Source of the DNA: Vibrio sp. BS-M-Sm-2
Lineage (GTDB): Bacteria > Pseudomonadota > Gammaproteobacteria > Enterobacterales > Vibrionaceae
Direction of reading: 5' to 3'
Assembly (NCBI RefSeq): GCF_041504345.1
Contig: NZ_CP167894.1
Coordinates: forward strand, 1,116,001 to 1,180,000
Length of the DNA stretch: 64,000 bases
A model generated the notes under the pieces. It saw only the letters and a program-made list of their open reading frames with translations, ran no database searches and was not told the DNA's origin. The position numbers and the translations under genes were made by a program. Shown one piece after another: positions 55,922-63,042 of this stretch; positions within the stretch are counted from its first letter, which is position 1, and each line of letters begins with the position of its first letter.

Positions 55922-56359
55922 ATGTCGACTCTAAACTTTGCCCCGCCATCTCTACCAGTATCAAAACAACTCCAAACTTTACTTAGTCAGTACTGCCAGA
56001 ATTTCTTTTCTTCAGAAGAGACCAAAGCCACCAGCCCTACAGTCACGATTAACTTTCGAGACAAGAGTTATAGTGCCGAGGAAGGGGGTTACCATCCTGT
56101 AGAAATAAGCCTCAACATTAAGGAAGACTACACGCTAGACATTCTCTACATCACTGACTTTGCCTATATGGGTAACTACTACCCAGAACTAGAACGCTGC
56201 ATAGACTTTGATTTTGGGAATCAAGTGGTCTTTACAGTGGCAACCGGATGGCAAAGCATTCGCTCTGAAGGAATTGATGAACTGTACAAAATGTGGGAAC
56301 AAAATTTTCTGTATTACGTTGAATCTGAATGCTTCGACAACATCGAGCTTACCCACTAA
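55922..56359 (+). CDS. DUF2787 family protein (second copy)
   Basis: A 145-residue protein of the DUF2787 family: VTINFRDKSYSAEEGGYHPV, EISLNIKEDYTLDILYITDF, NYYPELERCIDFDF. It shares layout with the preceding gene (FRDxSY, GGYHPVEI, YxPELE), indicating an old duplication. AGGAG lies upstream of the ATG. Convergent with a DUF1232 pseudogene, whose stop lies 4 bp beyond. Confidence 0.84.
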   Translation: MSTLNFAPPSLPVSKQLQTLLSQYCQNFFSSEETKATSPTVTINFRDKSYSAEEGGYHPVEISLNIKEDYTLDILYITDFAYMGNYYPELERCIDFDFGNQVVFTVATGWQSIRSEGIDELYKMWEQNFLYYVESECFDNIELTH

Positions 56360-56362
56360 CCC

Positions 56363-56694
56363 CTACCTTTCTAGCCAGACTTCCACTTGTTGCTTTGCTT
56401 CTTCCTTATGCTCTTGTTTTACATGATCTCCGACAGAAGTTAACGCGACCATCAATACACTAATGTCATCACTGTAGCCAACACATCGGGAATGGTATCA
56501 ATAGGGAAGACAAAGTAACCCAGAGCACTCAATATCGCCGTTTTAGCCCAACGTGGTGTATCACTGTCTTTTGCACAGCAATAAAGGGTTAAGGCTGTTT
56601 CAATAACCTCGCGTCCTGCTTTTCTGGCGTAGCGTTTGAGCTTATTCCAAAACGAGTGCTCATTAAAATGTCTTTGGTGCTGGGTGTCTTGCAT
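56363..56694 (-). pseudogene. DUF1232 (YkvA-like) protein, broken by a small deletion
   Basis: The first frame reads a DUF1232 protein: DSDTPRWAKTAILSALGYFV, FPIDTIPDVL, then goes out of frame and stops at 56452. In the other frame GYSDDISVLMVALTSVGDHV follows at once and runs to TAG at 56363. Family members usually have two or three residues between PDVL and GYSDD, so about 10 bases seem to be missing near 56488. This is a real deletion rather than a homopolymer change. The intact family is a small membrane protein with no proven role. Confidence 0.78.
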
Positions 56695-56833
56695 CGTATG
56701 CCCTCCATTAAAGCTTCAGGATACTGGCTAGCACATTCATTTTTAAGACCAACCTTTAGCGAAGGCGACATAAGTTAACGCATCAATTTGTATTATGCAT
56801 TGGCACTCAACACTTAATAAAAAGGATCACCAA

Positions 56834-57085
56834 ATGGGATTTTGGGACAACGTTGGAAAGCTTGCGAAAGCAGGCGCACAAGTAGGAGCTAAAGTAGCTT
56901 CTGACACGTACGGTGACATGAAAGAGGCACAAGCCGATGCGGCAAGTAAGGGGGATGATCAGTTGGCACGTACCCTTGCAAATCGTTCAGGCGGTACATG
57001 GGCTATAGGAGCCGCTCGTCAGGAGCTTAAAAATCGCGGATATAGTGATGATGCGATTCAAAGCATGATAAGTCGTCACCGCTAG
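56834..57085 (+). CDS. Small hypothetical protein
   Basis: An 83-residue protein beginning MGFWDNVGKLAKAGAQVGAK, with an amphipathic, glycine-spaced N-terminal helix, and ending AARQELKNRGYSDDAIQSMI. I do not recognise the family. The ATG at 56834 has AAAGGA eight bases upstream and is preferred to the longer frame from 56795. A terminator follows 12 bp after the stop. Confidence 0.72.
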   Translation: MGFWDNVGKLAKAGAQVGAKVASDTYGDMKEAQADAASKGDDQLARTLANRSGGTWAIGAARQELKNRGYSDDAIQSMISRHR

Positions 57086-57096
57086 TGATAACTAAG

Positions 57097-57131
57097 GGAC
57101 ACGGTAAACTTCCGTGTCCGATTCTTTCTTT
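57097..57131 (+). terminator. Rho-independent terminator
   Basis: GGACACGG, seven-base loop, CCGTGTCC, then a T-rich stretch. Confidence 0.82.
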
Positions 57132-57240
57132 ATTTTAGTCAAAAACACTGCGACACAAGTCAACGCAGCACCTCGTAAACTCTCTTCAATCAATTCGTTA
57201 GCTCATTGTCTTTACTCATTTCATACATGAGCGGAGAGGT

Positions 57241-58236
57241 GTGCGCTTAAAAAAAATAAAGCCATCTATGGACGATACCAAGCTTAATCGCTCACAACAT
57301 TACATACAGCTGGTTCTTGAGATTTATAAGCGTATTCCTAACAGTCGCAAGATCACAGCAAAAGAGATCCAACTGCAACTCAGTGAAATCGGCATTGCTC
57401 GTTCAGAGCGAACCATTCAGCGTAATCTTACCGATATTGCTCAGTTCTTTGATGATGTCGATGTAGATACGCGCGATAAACCTTTTGGTTACAGTCGCCG
57501 CTCACAGAACTTGTTATCACATGGACCACAGGAGGCTGTACTGCTTAGCCTAGCTGAAAACTATCTACGCTATCTTCTTCCTGTCAATTTAATGAAAACG
57601 CTCGACAGTGTTTTCAATGATGCTAAACAACACCTTTTCCCAACCACCAGCAATATGAAAGAACGCCAATGGTTAAGAAAAGTGTGCTTTGTTAATGAGG
57701 GCGTACCACTACTCCCTCCCCATATCGACAACGAAATATTTGAGAAGGTTAGTTATGCTCTCTTCCACAATCGTTATCTATCTCTTTGTTATACCAATGC
57801 CAACTTAGAGTACAAAAGCAAAGACGTCATGCCATTGGGTCTAGCACAACAAGGCAGTCGTCTGTATCTGGTGTGCCGCTTCCATGGTCACACCAACGAA
57901 CGCTCTCTAGCATTACATCGCATCAATAAAGTCAATGTATCTACTTTTGATTTTACTTACCCAAGTGACTTTGACCTTGAACGGTATGAGCTAGATGGCC
58001 GCTTTTACTTTGGTGAAGGAAATGAAGTAAACCTATCTTTTTGCATTACCCATGAAAGCGGGTATCACCTACTTGAAACACCCTTGTCGTTGAAACAATG
58101 TGCTGAGCTAGTGGATGGAGGATATCAAATCACTGCAACGGTGATCGATTCACCTCAACTTGATAGATGGTTACGTGGTTTTGGGGATGATGTTTGGGAC
58201 ATTACTAAACAGAAAAGTTCTGAGAAAACCGCTTAG
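57241..58236 (+). CDS. WYL-domain transcriptional regulator
   Basis: A 331-residue regulator. A winged HTH (residues about 15-75: HYIQLVLEIYKRIPNSRKIT, SERTIQRNLTDIAQFFD) is followed by a WYL domain (YLSLCYTNANLEYKSKDVMP, LGLAQQGSRLYLVCRFHGHT) and a C-terminal WCX part. The GTG at 57241 has GGAG four bases upstream; an ATG at 57268 has none and is less likely. The last bases overlap the stop of the convergent AlpA gene. Island WYL proteins often sense DNA breaks or nucleic acid and repress neighbours; the target is unknown. Confidence 0.85.
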   Translation: MRLKKIKPSMDDTKLNRSQHYIQLVLEIYKRIPNSRKITAKEIQLQLSEIGIARSERTIQRNLTDIAQFFDDVDVDTRDKPFGYSRRSQNLLSHGPQEAVLLSLAENYLRYLLPVNLMKTLDSVFNDAKQHLFPTTSNMKERQWLRKVCFVNEGVPLLPPHIDNEIFEKVSYALFHNRYLSLCYTNANLEYKSKDVMPLGLAQQGSRLYLVCRFHGHTNERSLALHRINKVNVSTFDFTYPSDFDLERYELDGRFYFGEGNEVNLSFCITHESGYHLLETPLSLKQCAELVDGGYQITATVIDSPQLDRWLRGFGDDVWDITKQKSSEKTA

Positions 58237-58460
58237 GCTATTCTCTCTTGATCCAAGATTGGTGAGCGTACTCCTAAGCGCTCATCACGATCCGCCACTC
58301 TCTCTATCACCCAACCTTGAACCTCACTTTCTACCCATGCCACACATCGATAGCCAAGCGAGACAGACTTAGGAAACTGGTCTGCATCCATCAACTTATA
58401 TACATACGAACGGCTCAAGCCCGTCATTTCAATTACTTCTTTTAATCGAATTAGTCTCAT
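58233..58460 (-). CDS. AlpA family regulator (second copy)
   Basis: A 75-residue AlpA-type HTH protein: MRLIRLKEVIEMTGLSRSYV, YKLMDADQFPKSVSLG, YRCVAWVESEVQGWVIERV. It is very similar to the copy at 38901-39104 over the whole HTH. Two copies imply either a composite island or separate targets. The AGGAAAG site lies just upstream. Its stop overlaps the convergent WYL stop by 2 bp. Confidence 0.9.
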   Translation of the reverse strand: MRLIRLKEVIEMTGLSRSYVYKLMDADQFPKSVSLGYRCVAWVESEVQGWVIERVADRDERLGVRSPILDQERIA

Positions 58461-58537
58461 TTTTCTTTCCTCATGAATTACTCGTCATAAGGAGAGAGCT
58501 AGTTGTAAATTTTCCGGATTCTAACCAAGGAGCATCT

Positions 58538-59527
58538 ATGCCTGAACATCACGACCTATTCGACACGCTTGAAAGCGAGATACGTCAAGCACCGCTTAAT
58601 GAACAAACGCGAACTAAGCTACTCGATAACCTTGAACAAATGAAAACCACAGAACTCAACATTCTGATCACGGGAGCTACTGGAGCTGGAAAAAGTTCTA
58701 CGATAAATGCCCTTTTCGACATGGCGATTGCAGAAGTAGGTACAAGCTGTGAGCCACACACACAAGGAATCAGTCAGTACCGCTTGAACAACCTAATTCT
58801 TTGGGACAGTCCGGGCTTAGGGGATGGAGTCGAAGAAGATGAGCAACACGCTCGCTTACTAGAAAAGGCATTGAAAGCCAAAGATGACCAAAAACGTTTT
58901 GTGATCGACTTAGTCCTTGTCGTTCTTGATGGGGGTTCACGTGACTTAGGGACACCCACCACTTTAATCAACGACGTACTTATTCCTGCATTAGGGAAAG
59001 AAGCTCAGCACCGTCTAATGATTGCCATCAATCAAGCAGATAATGCTTTGAAAGGGAACCAAGCGTGGGACCATGAAAGTAATACGCCAACTTCCGCAGC
59101 CAAAGCTCACCTAGAAGCCATGGTGAACTCCATTCATCGCCGTGTACTACGCGCTACAGGGGTTTATTTAAAACCGATTTACTACGTCGCTGGTCACTGT
59201 GATGGCACAACCAAACAACGTCCCTATAACCTCTCCAAGCTGTTATATCTGATTGTTGAACGCCTACCAAAAAATAAACGGCTCCTACTGGCGAATCGTA
59301 CGCTTTCCCCTCGACATGAGAATTGGGAAGACAACGATGCCAGTGATTACAACAACAAAACCAGTTTTAGCTTATGGGAAGCCATCTTCGATACGACAAC
59401 TAAAGGTGCAGAGTATGGGGAGGAAATAGGAAGCATCTTTGGCACTACAGGCCAACACATTGGAAAAGTCATAGGAGGCGCGCTAGGAGCCTGCCTGGGT
59501 GGCTTGCGTTACATCTTCAGCTGGTAG
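58538..59527 (+). CDS. YfjP/YeeP-type GTPase
   Basis: A 329-residue GTP-binding protein of the Era-like family carried by CP4-type islands (YfjP, YeeP). G1 ILITGATGAGKSSTINALF, G3 LILWDSPGLGD, G4 AINQAD. The C terminus is a glycine-rich hydrophobic helix (IGKVIGGALGACLGGLRYIF) that could bind membrane. The function of this family is not settled. AAGGAG lies upstream. CP4-57 has yfjP in a similar backbone context with radC-like genes. Confidence 0.9.
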   Translation: MPEHHDLFDTLESEIRQAPLNEQTRTKLLDNLEQMKTTELNILITGATGAGKSSTINALFDMAIAEVGTSCEPHTQGISQYRLNNLILWDSPGLGDGVEEDEQHARLLEKALKAKDDQKRFVIDLVLVVLDGGSRDLGTPTTLINDVLIPALGKEAQHRLMIAINQADNALKGNQAWDHESNTPTSAAKAHLEAMVNSIHRRVLRATGVYLKPIYYVAGHCDGTTKQRPYNLSKLLYLIVERLPKNKRLLLANRTLSPRHENWEDNDASDYNNKTSFSLWEAIFDTTTKGAEYGEEIGSIFGTTGQHIGKVIGGALGACLGGLRYIFSW

Positions 59528-59634
59528 GCAGTCTCATACTGCCCAATCTCACAAACCAACACTCTCTTCGACACAAGTTGTCGTAGCCATCTTTTAGTAT
59601 CAACTCATTGAATAATAGATAAAGGATATCTCTC

Positions 59635-60081
59635 ATGAAACCTATTGTACTTACCGCTGCACTAACACTGCTTGTGACCTTTACTGCATCTGCTGAGGGC
59701 TACAAAGTCGAATACAAAGACATCAACACCCGATGGGGACCAAAGACGAAAATATATGTAACGTCTCTCTTTGACTACTCTACTGTCTTCGGTATCGAAG
59801 TTAACCGAGGTAACTGTGAAATCGCTAGACCAGAAACACCAAAGATTACCGTCAACAAGAATAAGTACAGCCAATCTGAAGAGTTACTCAAAAACATGAG
59901 CAACCCTGATTACAAAAAGCCATCCAATAATAGCAAGTCTAGTGGTGTGAAATGGCTTCCTTATCCCGAAGTGGATTTGAAGTACGGAGAGTCTACTGGT
60001 TATGTCACTACAACACCCTGTAGAGTCCTACAAATTGATATTCACTCTAGTGAGGGGAGTTACCGCTTTAATGCGGATTAA
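59635..60081 (+). CDS. Secreted hypothetical protein
   Basis: A 148-residue protein with a Sec signal peptide (MKPIVLTAALTLLVTFTASA, cleaved before EGYKV) and two cysteines (GNCEIARP and TTPCRVLQ) that may form a disulfide in the periplasm. The mature part is beta-rich and unrecognised. AAAGGATATCTCTC precedes the ATG. A terminator follows. It is an independent unit next to the GTPase gene. Confidence 0.75.
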   Translation: MKPIVLTAALTLLVTFTASAEGYKVEYKDINTRWGPKTKIYVTSLFDYSTVFGIEVNRGNCEIARPETPKITVNKNKYSQSEELLKNMSNPDYKKPSNNSKSSGVKWLPYPEVDLKYGESTGYVTTTPCRVLQIDIHSSEGSYRFNAD

Positions 60082-60087
60082 ACAACT

Positions 60088-60112
60088 GAAAGGCCACAGG
60101 GGCCTTTCTTTT
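60088..60112 (+). terminator. Rho-independent terminator
   Basis: GAAAGGCC, short loop, GGCCTTTC, then TTTTTT. Confidence 0.85.
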
Positions 60113-60120
60113 TTGCCTTA

Positions 60121-60768
60121 TCACTTACGACTGCTACCAAAGTTTTTCTCTCTGCTCCCATACTGTTTACTTTCTCCCTTAGCAAAGTAACTGACTCGAT
60201 AGAAAGCTTGCTTGTATTGTTCCTCAAAGATCTTGCTATCGTTCCGCCTATTAATTTCATAGCGACCATTATCTGGGAAGTTAATAACACTATTTACTTG
60301 TTCGACCTTAAGACCTGTAGCGCTTGCCCAAGCTTTAGAAATCATGCCTGAAATATAATCACTCGTAATGTTGTCATAAGGCCCGATACTTTGAAAAACA
60401 TCTCCGTTAAGCAATACAGCAACATGGTAATGAGGATGCTCAGAAGTCACTACTTCCTTGCACCAAATAAATCTTGGCTTACATTGTCGTTTGTTACCCT
60501 TCCGCTTTAAGTAGGCAGATAACATCTCTTTAAAGGATTCTTGAAATTTAGTGATTTGCTTACTTGATACTCCCCCTGTTGAAAGCACAGTGGGGTACTT
60601 TAAATCCACACGCAGTAATAACGTTCGTGGATGTTGACCCAGTGCATTATCAAACGCTTTCTTGATTGAAGAGAGATAGGATACTTTTAGCTGTCCTTTC
60701 TTGGAGTATACTGGTAAGTCCATATCATCAATGGTGAGTATTTTTGCATGTTCAAGATGGTTGTTCAT
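60121..60768 (-). CDS. YagK/YfjJ-type, inovirus Gp2-like protein
   Basis: A 215-residue protein with the YagK_YfjJ C-terminal pattern: TLLLRVDLKYPTVLSTGG, PRFIWCKEVVTSEHPHYHVA (HxH after hydrophobics, as in rolling-circle replication-like HUH folds), then YDNITSDYISGMISKAWASA and FYRVSYFAKGESKQYGSREK. Such proteins occur in P4-like islands. The HxH suggests a HUH-type replication or relaxase-derived domain, but its activity is not proven. The ATG at 60768 has AGGA nine bases upstream; the earlier ATG touches that site. Confidence 0.75.
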   Translation of the reverse strand: MNNHLEHAKILTIDDMDLPVYSKKGQLKVSYLSSIKKAFDNALGQHPRTLLLRVDLKYPTVLSTGGVSSKQITKFQESFKEMLSAYLKRKGNKRQCKPRFIWCKEVVTSEHPHYHVAVLLNGDVFQSIGPYDNITSDYISGMISKAWASATGLKVEQVNSVINFPDNGRYEINRRNDSKIFEEQYKQAFYRVSYFAKGESKQYGSREKNFGSSRK

Positions 60769-60949
60769 TTCTAGCATTCCTATTGGTTAGTGTTCTCAAT
60801 AGGTAGATAGGTTGTTGTAATTAATTAGATAAGATTAAAGGTAATAATATTATTACCGACAGTTTTTCGCCCCTAACCTGTAGTAAGGTTCCTTTGCATA
60901 GTAAGGGATTCTCTTAGGTATAAACTTGCAATTGTTACTCTGATAAAAA

Positions 60950-62017
60950 CTACGTGATAAAAAGTAAAACTCCATTATGTAATGAGTTATATCGTAAACC
61001 ACAGTGACTAGCTTTCGGTGCTGACATGGCTGCTTGCATATAAAACACCTCATCACATATAGTCTTAGCCCGATTAGATATGAGATCTATCATCTCAACT
61101 TTATATTTATCGTTAATATTCAAATTAGTAAAGCCAAGAGCTACATACCGTCGATAGAGCTCAATTGTACTAGAGCTAGATAACTTTCCTCTGTTAAGGA
61201 TACTTACGAAATATTTCTCTAACAGGTAATCAATTTGAAGCGCCATACCGCTCGTTACCTGTTGCTTGCTAAGTAAATAGTAAATAAACCCCTCCAAAGA
61301 CTTTCCTTTCAAGACTCTGTCCCGATAAACCAAATCCCGATCGCTAAAATCTATTAGCGAAGCTACCGTATTCTGTCGTGGTAAATCGATGCTATGAGTA
61401 ATCTTAATTTGATCGTTATTCAGTTTGTTCAGATTTAAAAAGTATACAGACCTCTGTTTACCTATCAACTGATGGGAGACACCAGGGATATAGTGAGAAA
61501 GAAAGTCTTCTTGCTTTAATTTTTTCACTATTGATTGGATTCGATTCATGGTACACCCCATCCAGTAAGACAACTCACTAGAACTAACAGAATCTACAGC
61601 TCCAAACTTATCCGCTTTACTTACCAATAGTATTAATAAAAGCCGATTTGCTAATTTCACTTTTCTAGATCTCATTGAATATAAACCTTGCACCCTAGCG
61701 TTAACAAAAGGTTCAAAGTTCGAATTTAGTGTTTTATTCCATAGCTCAAGAAATTCAAGATTAATTTGATAACTAGAAACTGGTCTACCTGGCTTTCTAA
61801 GTTCTGTGGAGGCTCCTGCTGGTTCTATAACTCCAAGCTCTTTTAACTGAAACAAACTCTTCAATATTTGAGGTTTGCTAACTCCGTAATCCCTCACCAT
61901 ATCCAATAATGGTTTATTGTATTTTTTGCGGTTGTCAGCATCTTTACACATCAAAATCAGTAGCATCTTTGATTCGGCATCCAACTTAGGAATATGCTGA
62001 TAAAGTATAGATTCCAA
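60950..62017 (-). CDS. Hypothetical protein with two winged-helix-like regions
   Basis: A 355-residue protein. Two stretches look like winged helix-turn-helix units: residues about 15-70 (ESKMLLILMCKDADNRKKYN, SKPQILKSLFQLKELGVIEP) and 120-190 (ANRLLLILLVSKADKFGAVD, SSSELSYWMGCTMNRIQSIV). The C terminus is unrecognised. It is divergent from the gene at 62161 with a perfect palindrome in between, so it may be a regulator or a replication-initiator-like protein. AT-rich, with codon use unlike the core genes. Confidence 0.55.
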   Translation of the reverse strand: MESILYQHIPKLDAESKMLLILMCKDADNRKKYNKPLLDMVRDYGVSKPQILKSLFQLKELGVIEPAGASTELRKPGRPVSSYQINLEFLELWNKTLNSNFEPFVNARVQGLYSMRSRKVKLANRLLLILLVSKADKFGAVDSVSSSELSYWMGCTMNRIQSIVKKLKQEDFLSHYIPGVSHQLIGKQRSVYFLNLNKLNNDQIKITHSIDLPRQNTVASLIDFSDRDLVYRDRVLKGKSLEGFIYYLLSKQQVTSGMALQIDYLLEKYFVSILNRGKLSSSSTIELYRRYVALGFTNLNINDKYKVEMIDLISNRAKTICDEVFYMQAAMSAPKASHCGLRYNSLHNGVLLFIT

Positions 62018-62067
62018 TTAAAACCCCAATTAAAGTCACATTTGAATGGTATTTATAGCAAGAAAAA

Positions 62068-62091
62068 GGACTATGTCATGTGACATAGTCC
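62068..62091. promoter_or_regulatory. Perfect 24-bp palindrome, candidate operator
   Basis: GGACTATGTCA, two bases, TGACATAGTCC. A further half-like GACGTAGTC follows at 62095-62103. It lies between divergent genes, 51 bp upstream of the left one. Confidence 0.7.
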
Positions 62092-62160
62092 ACAGACGTA
62101 GTCATAAAAAACTCATAGTATTATTGTATATATAACCTATAGACAATACGGTAGATAGCT

Positions 62161-62721
62161 TTGAGAAAACTCAATAAATTTAGCTACAATAATAAGGCTC
62201 ATATCACTTGGTTAAATGACTATCTTCGCAAAATTGATAGGCTTCCATTAGTACAAGACCACTACTTTGCCCCTTTATTATCAACTGATGAAAAAACTAT
62301 AAAAGAAAGGTTCGAAAACTTAATTGATGCACTCGATATTAGCGCGGAAGGTCGGGAGATATGGCGACGTTTAAATAATGCATGGCTCAAAAAAGTAAGA
62401 AGAGATAGTGCTAGTACCAATGGCACTAAGTTCTATAGTTTTGAGCTAAGTATTGAGTTCGAACAAAACCTTAAAAAGCTAAAAAAACTTACCGGTGATA
62501 GCACATATAGAGAAATTTTAGAGTCCCTAGTAAACAACACTTTAATAGAAGTTCAAAATAATCAAGATTTGAATCAACAAACAAACCCAATCACCTCACT
62601 CAGTATCGAAGATATTGAACAACTTGCTGAAAATCTGAAAAAAATAGCCCCGGAAGAAACAGGAGAATTACAATCCAAAGCGGAAATAAAAAATATGTTC
62701 ACTGGGCCTATGAAGCTCTAG
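62161..62721 (+). CDS. Hypothetical island-end protein
   Basis: A 186-residue acidic-tailed protein that must start with TTG at 62161, because an in-frame TAG precedes it closely (about 62152-62154) and no ATG occurs in its first 170 codons. A middle segment (SFELSIEFEQNLKKLKKLTG, DSTYREILESLVNNTLIEVQ) has a strand-helix-helix look that recalls ribbon-helix-helix proteins. I do not recognise the family. It is the last gene before the right end repeats. Confidence 0.55.
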   Translation: MRKLNKFSYNNKAHITWLNDYLRKIDRLPLVQDHYFAPLLSTDEKTIKERFENLIDALDISAEGREIWRRLNNAWLKKVRRDSASTNGTKFYSFELSIEFEQNLKKLKKLTGDSTYREILESLVNNTLIEVQNNQDLNQQTNPITSLSIEDIEQLAENLKKIAPEETGELQSKAEIKNMFTGPMKL

Positions 62722-62735
62722 CCTAGCCCTAACAA

Positions 62736-62756
62736 TTAGCAGTACCATTAGCAGTA
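62736..62756. promoter_or_regulatory. Right integrase arm-type sites
   Basis: TTAGCAGTACC (62736-62746) and TTAGCAGTA (62748-62756), direct repeats with 12-bp period, identical to the pair next to the integrase start. They lie about 65 bp inside the right junction. Confidence 0.65.
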
Positions 62757-62820
62757 TTTAATTTATCAAACCAAGAATAAAAACCATAAAAACAAATAGA
62801 TAAAGGCTTAATTCAGATGA

Positions 62821-62834
62821 CGCCAGCCCACCAA
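62821..62834. other. attR: degenerate copy of the tmRNA 3' end
   Basis: CGCCAGCCCACCAA matches the tmRNA end CGCCAGCTCCACCAA except for one missing T. It is directly followed by a strong terminator, as expected if this was the original sequence after ssrA. Confidence 0.55.
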
Positions 62835-62843
62835 ACGTTTGGA

Positions 62844-62875
62844 AAGGGCCAACTCGAAAGAGTTGGCCCTTTTTG
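62844..62875 (+). terminator. Strong terminator, probably the original ssrA terminator
   Basis: AAGGGCCAACTC, GAAA loop, GAGTTGGCCCTT, then TTTG. No gene on the plus strand ends here now, which fits displacement from ssrA by island insertion. Confidence 0.85.
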
Positions 62876-62965
62876 TTTGTCTGCATCTTATGAATTAGTG
62901 GGTAAATTCATTTATAACAAACACTTAACTACCAGCGCATCAATATCAAAAAACAGACAATCAAC

Positions 62966-63000
62966 AAAAAGCCACACATCCTATTGCTGAAATGTGTGGC
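62966..63000 (-). terminator. Rho-independent terminator of the RimB-like gene
   Basis: On the minus strand GCCACACAT, 12 bases, ATGTGTGGC, then TTTTTG, 43 bp after the stop. Confidence 0.85.
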
Positions 63001-63042
63001 CGTTTAGAACTGTTCTGATACGAACTTAGATAAGTTTAGGTG

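Noticed and set aside
37459..62834. CRISPR array or tRNA genes in the island
   Set aside because: I saw no regularly spaced repeats and no cloverleaf sequence other than the tmRNA.
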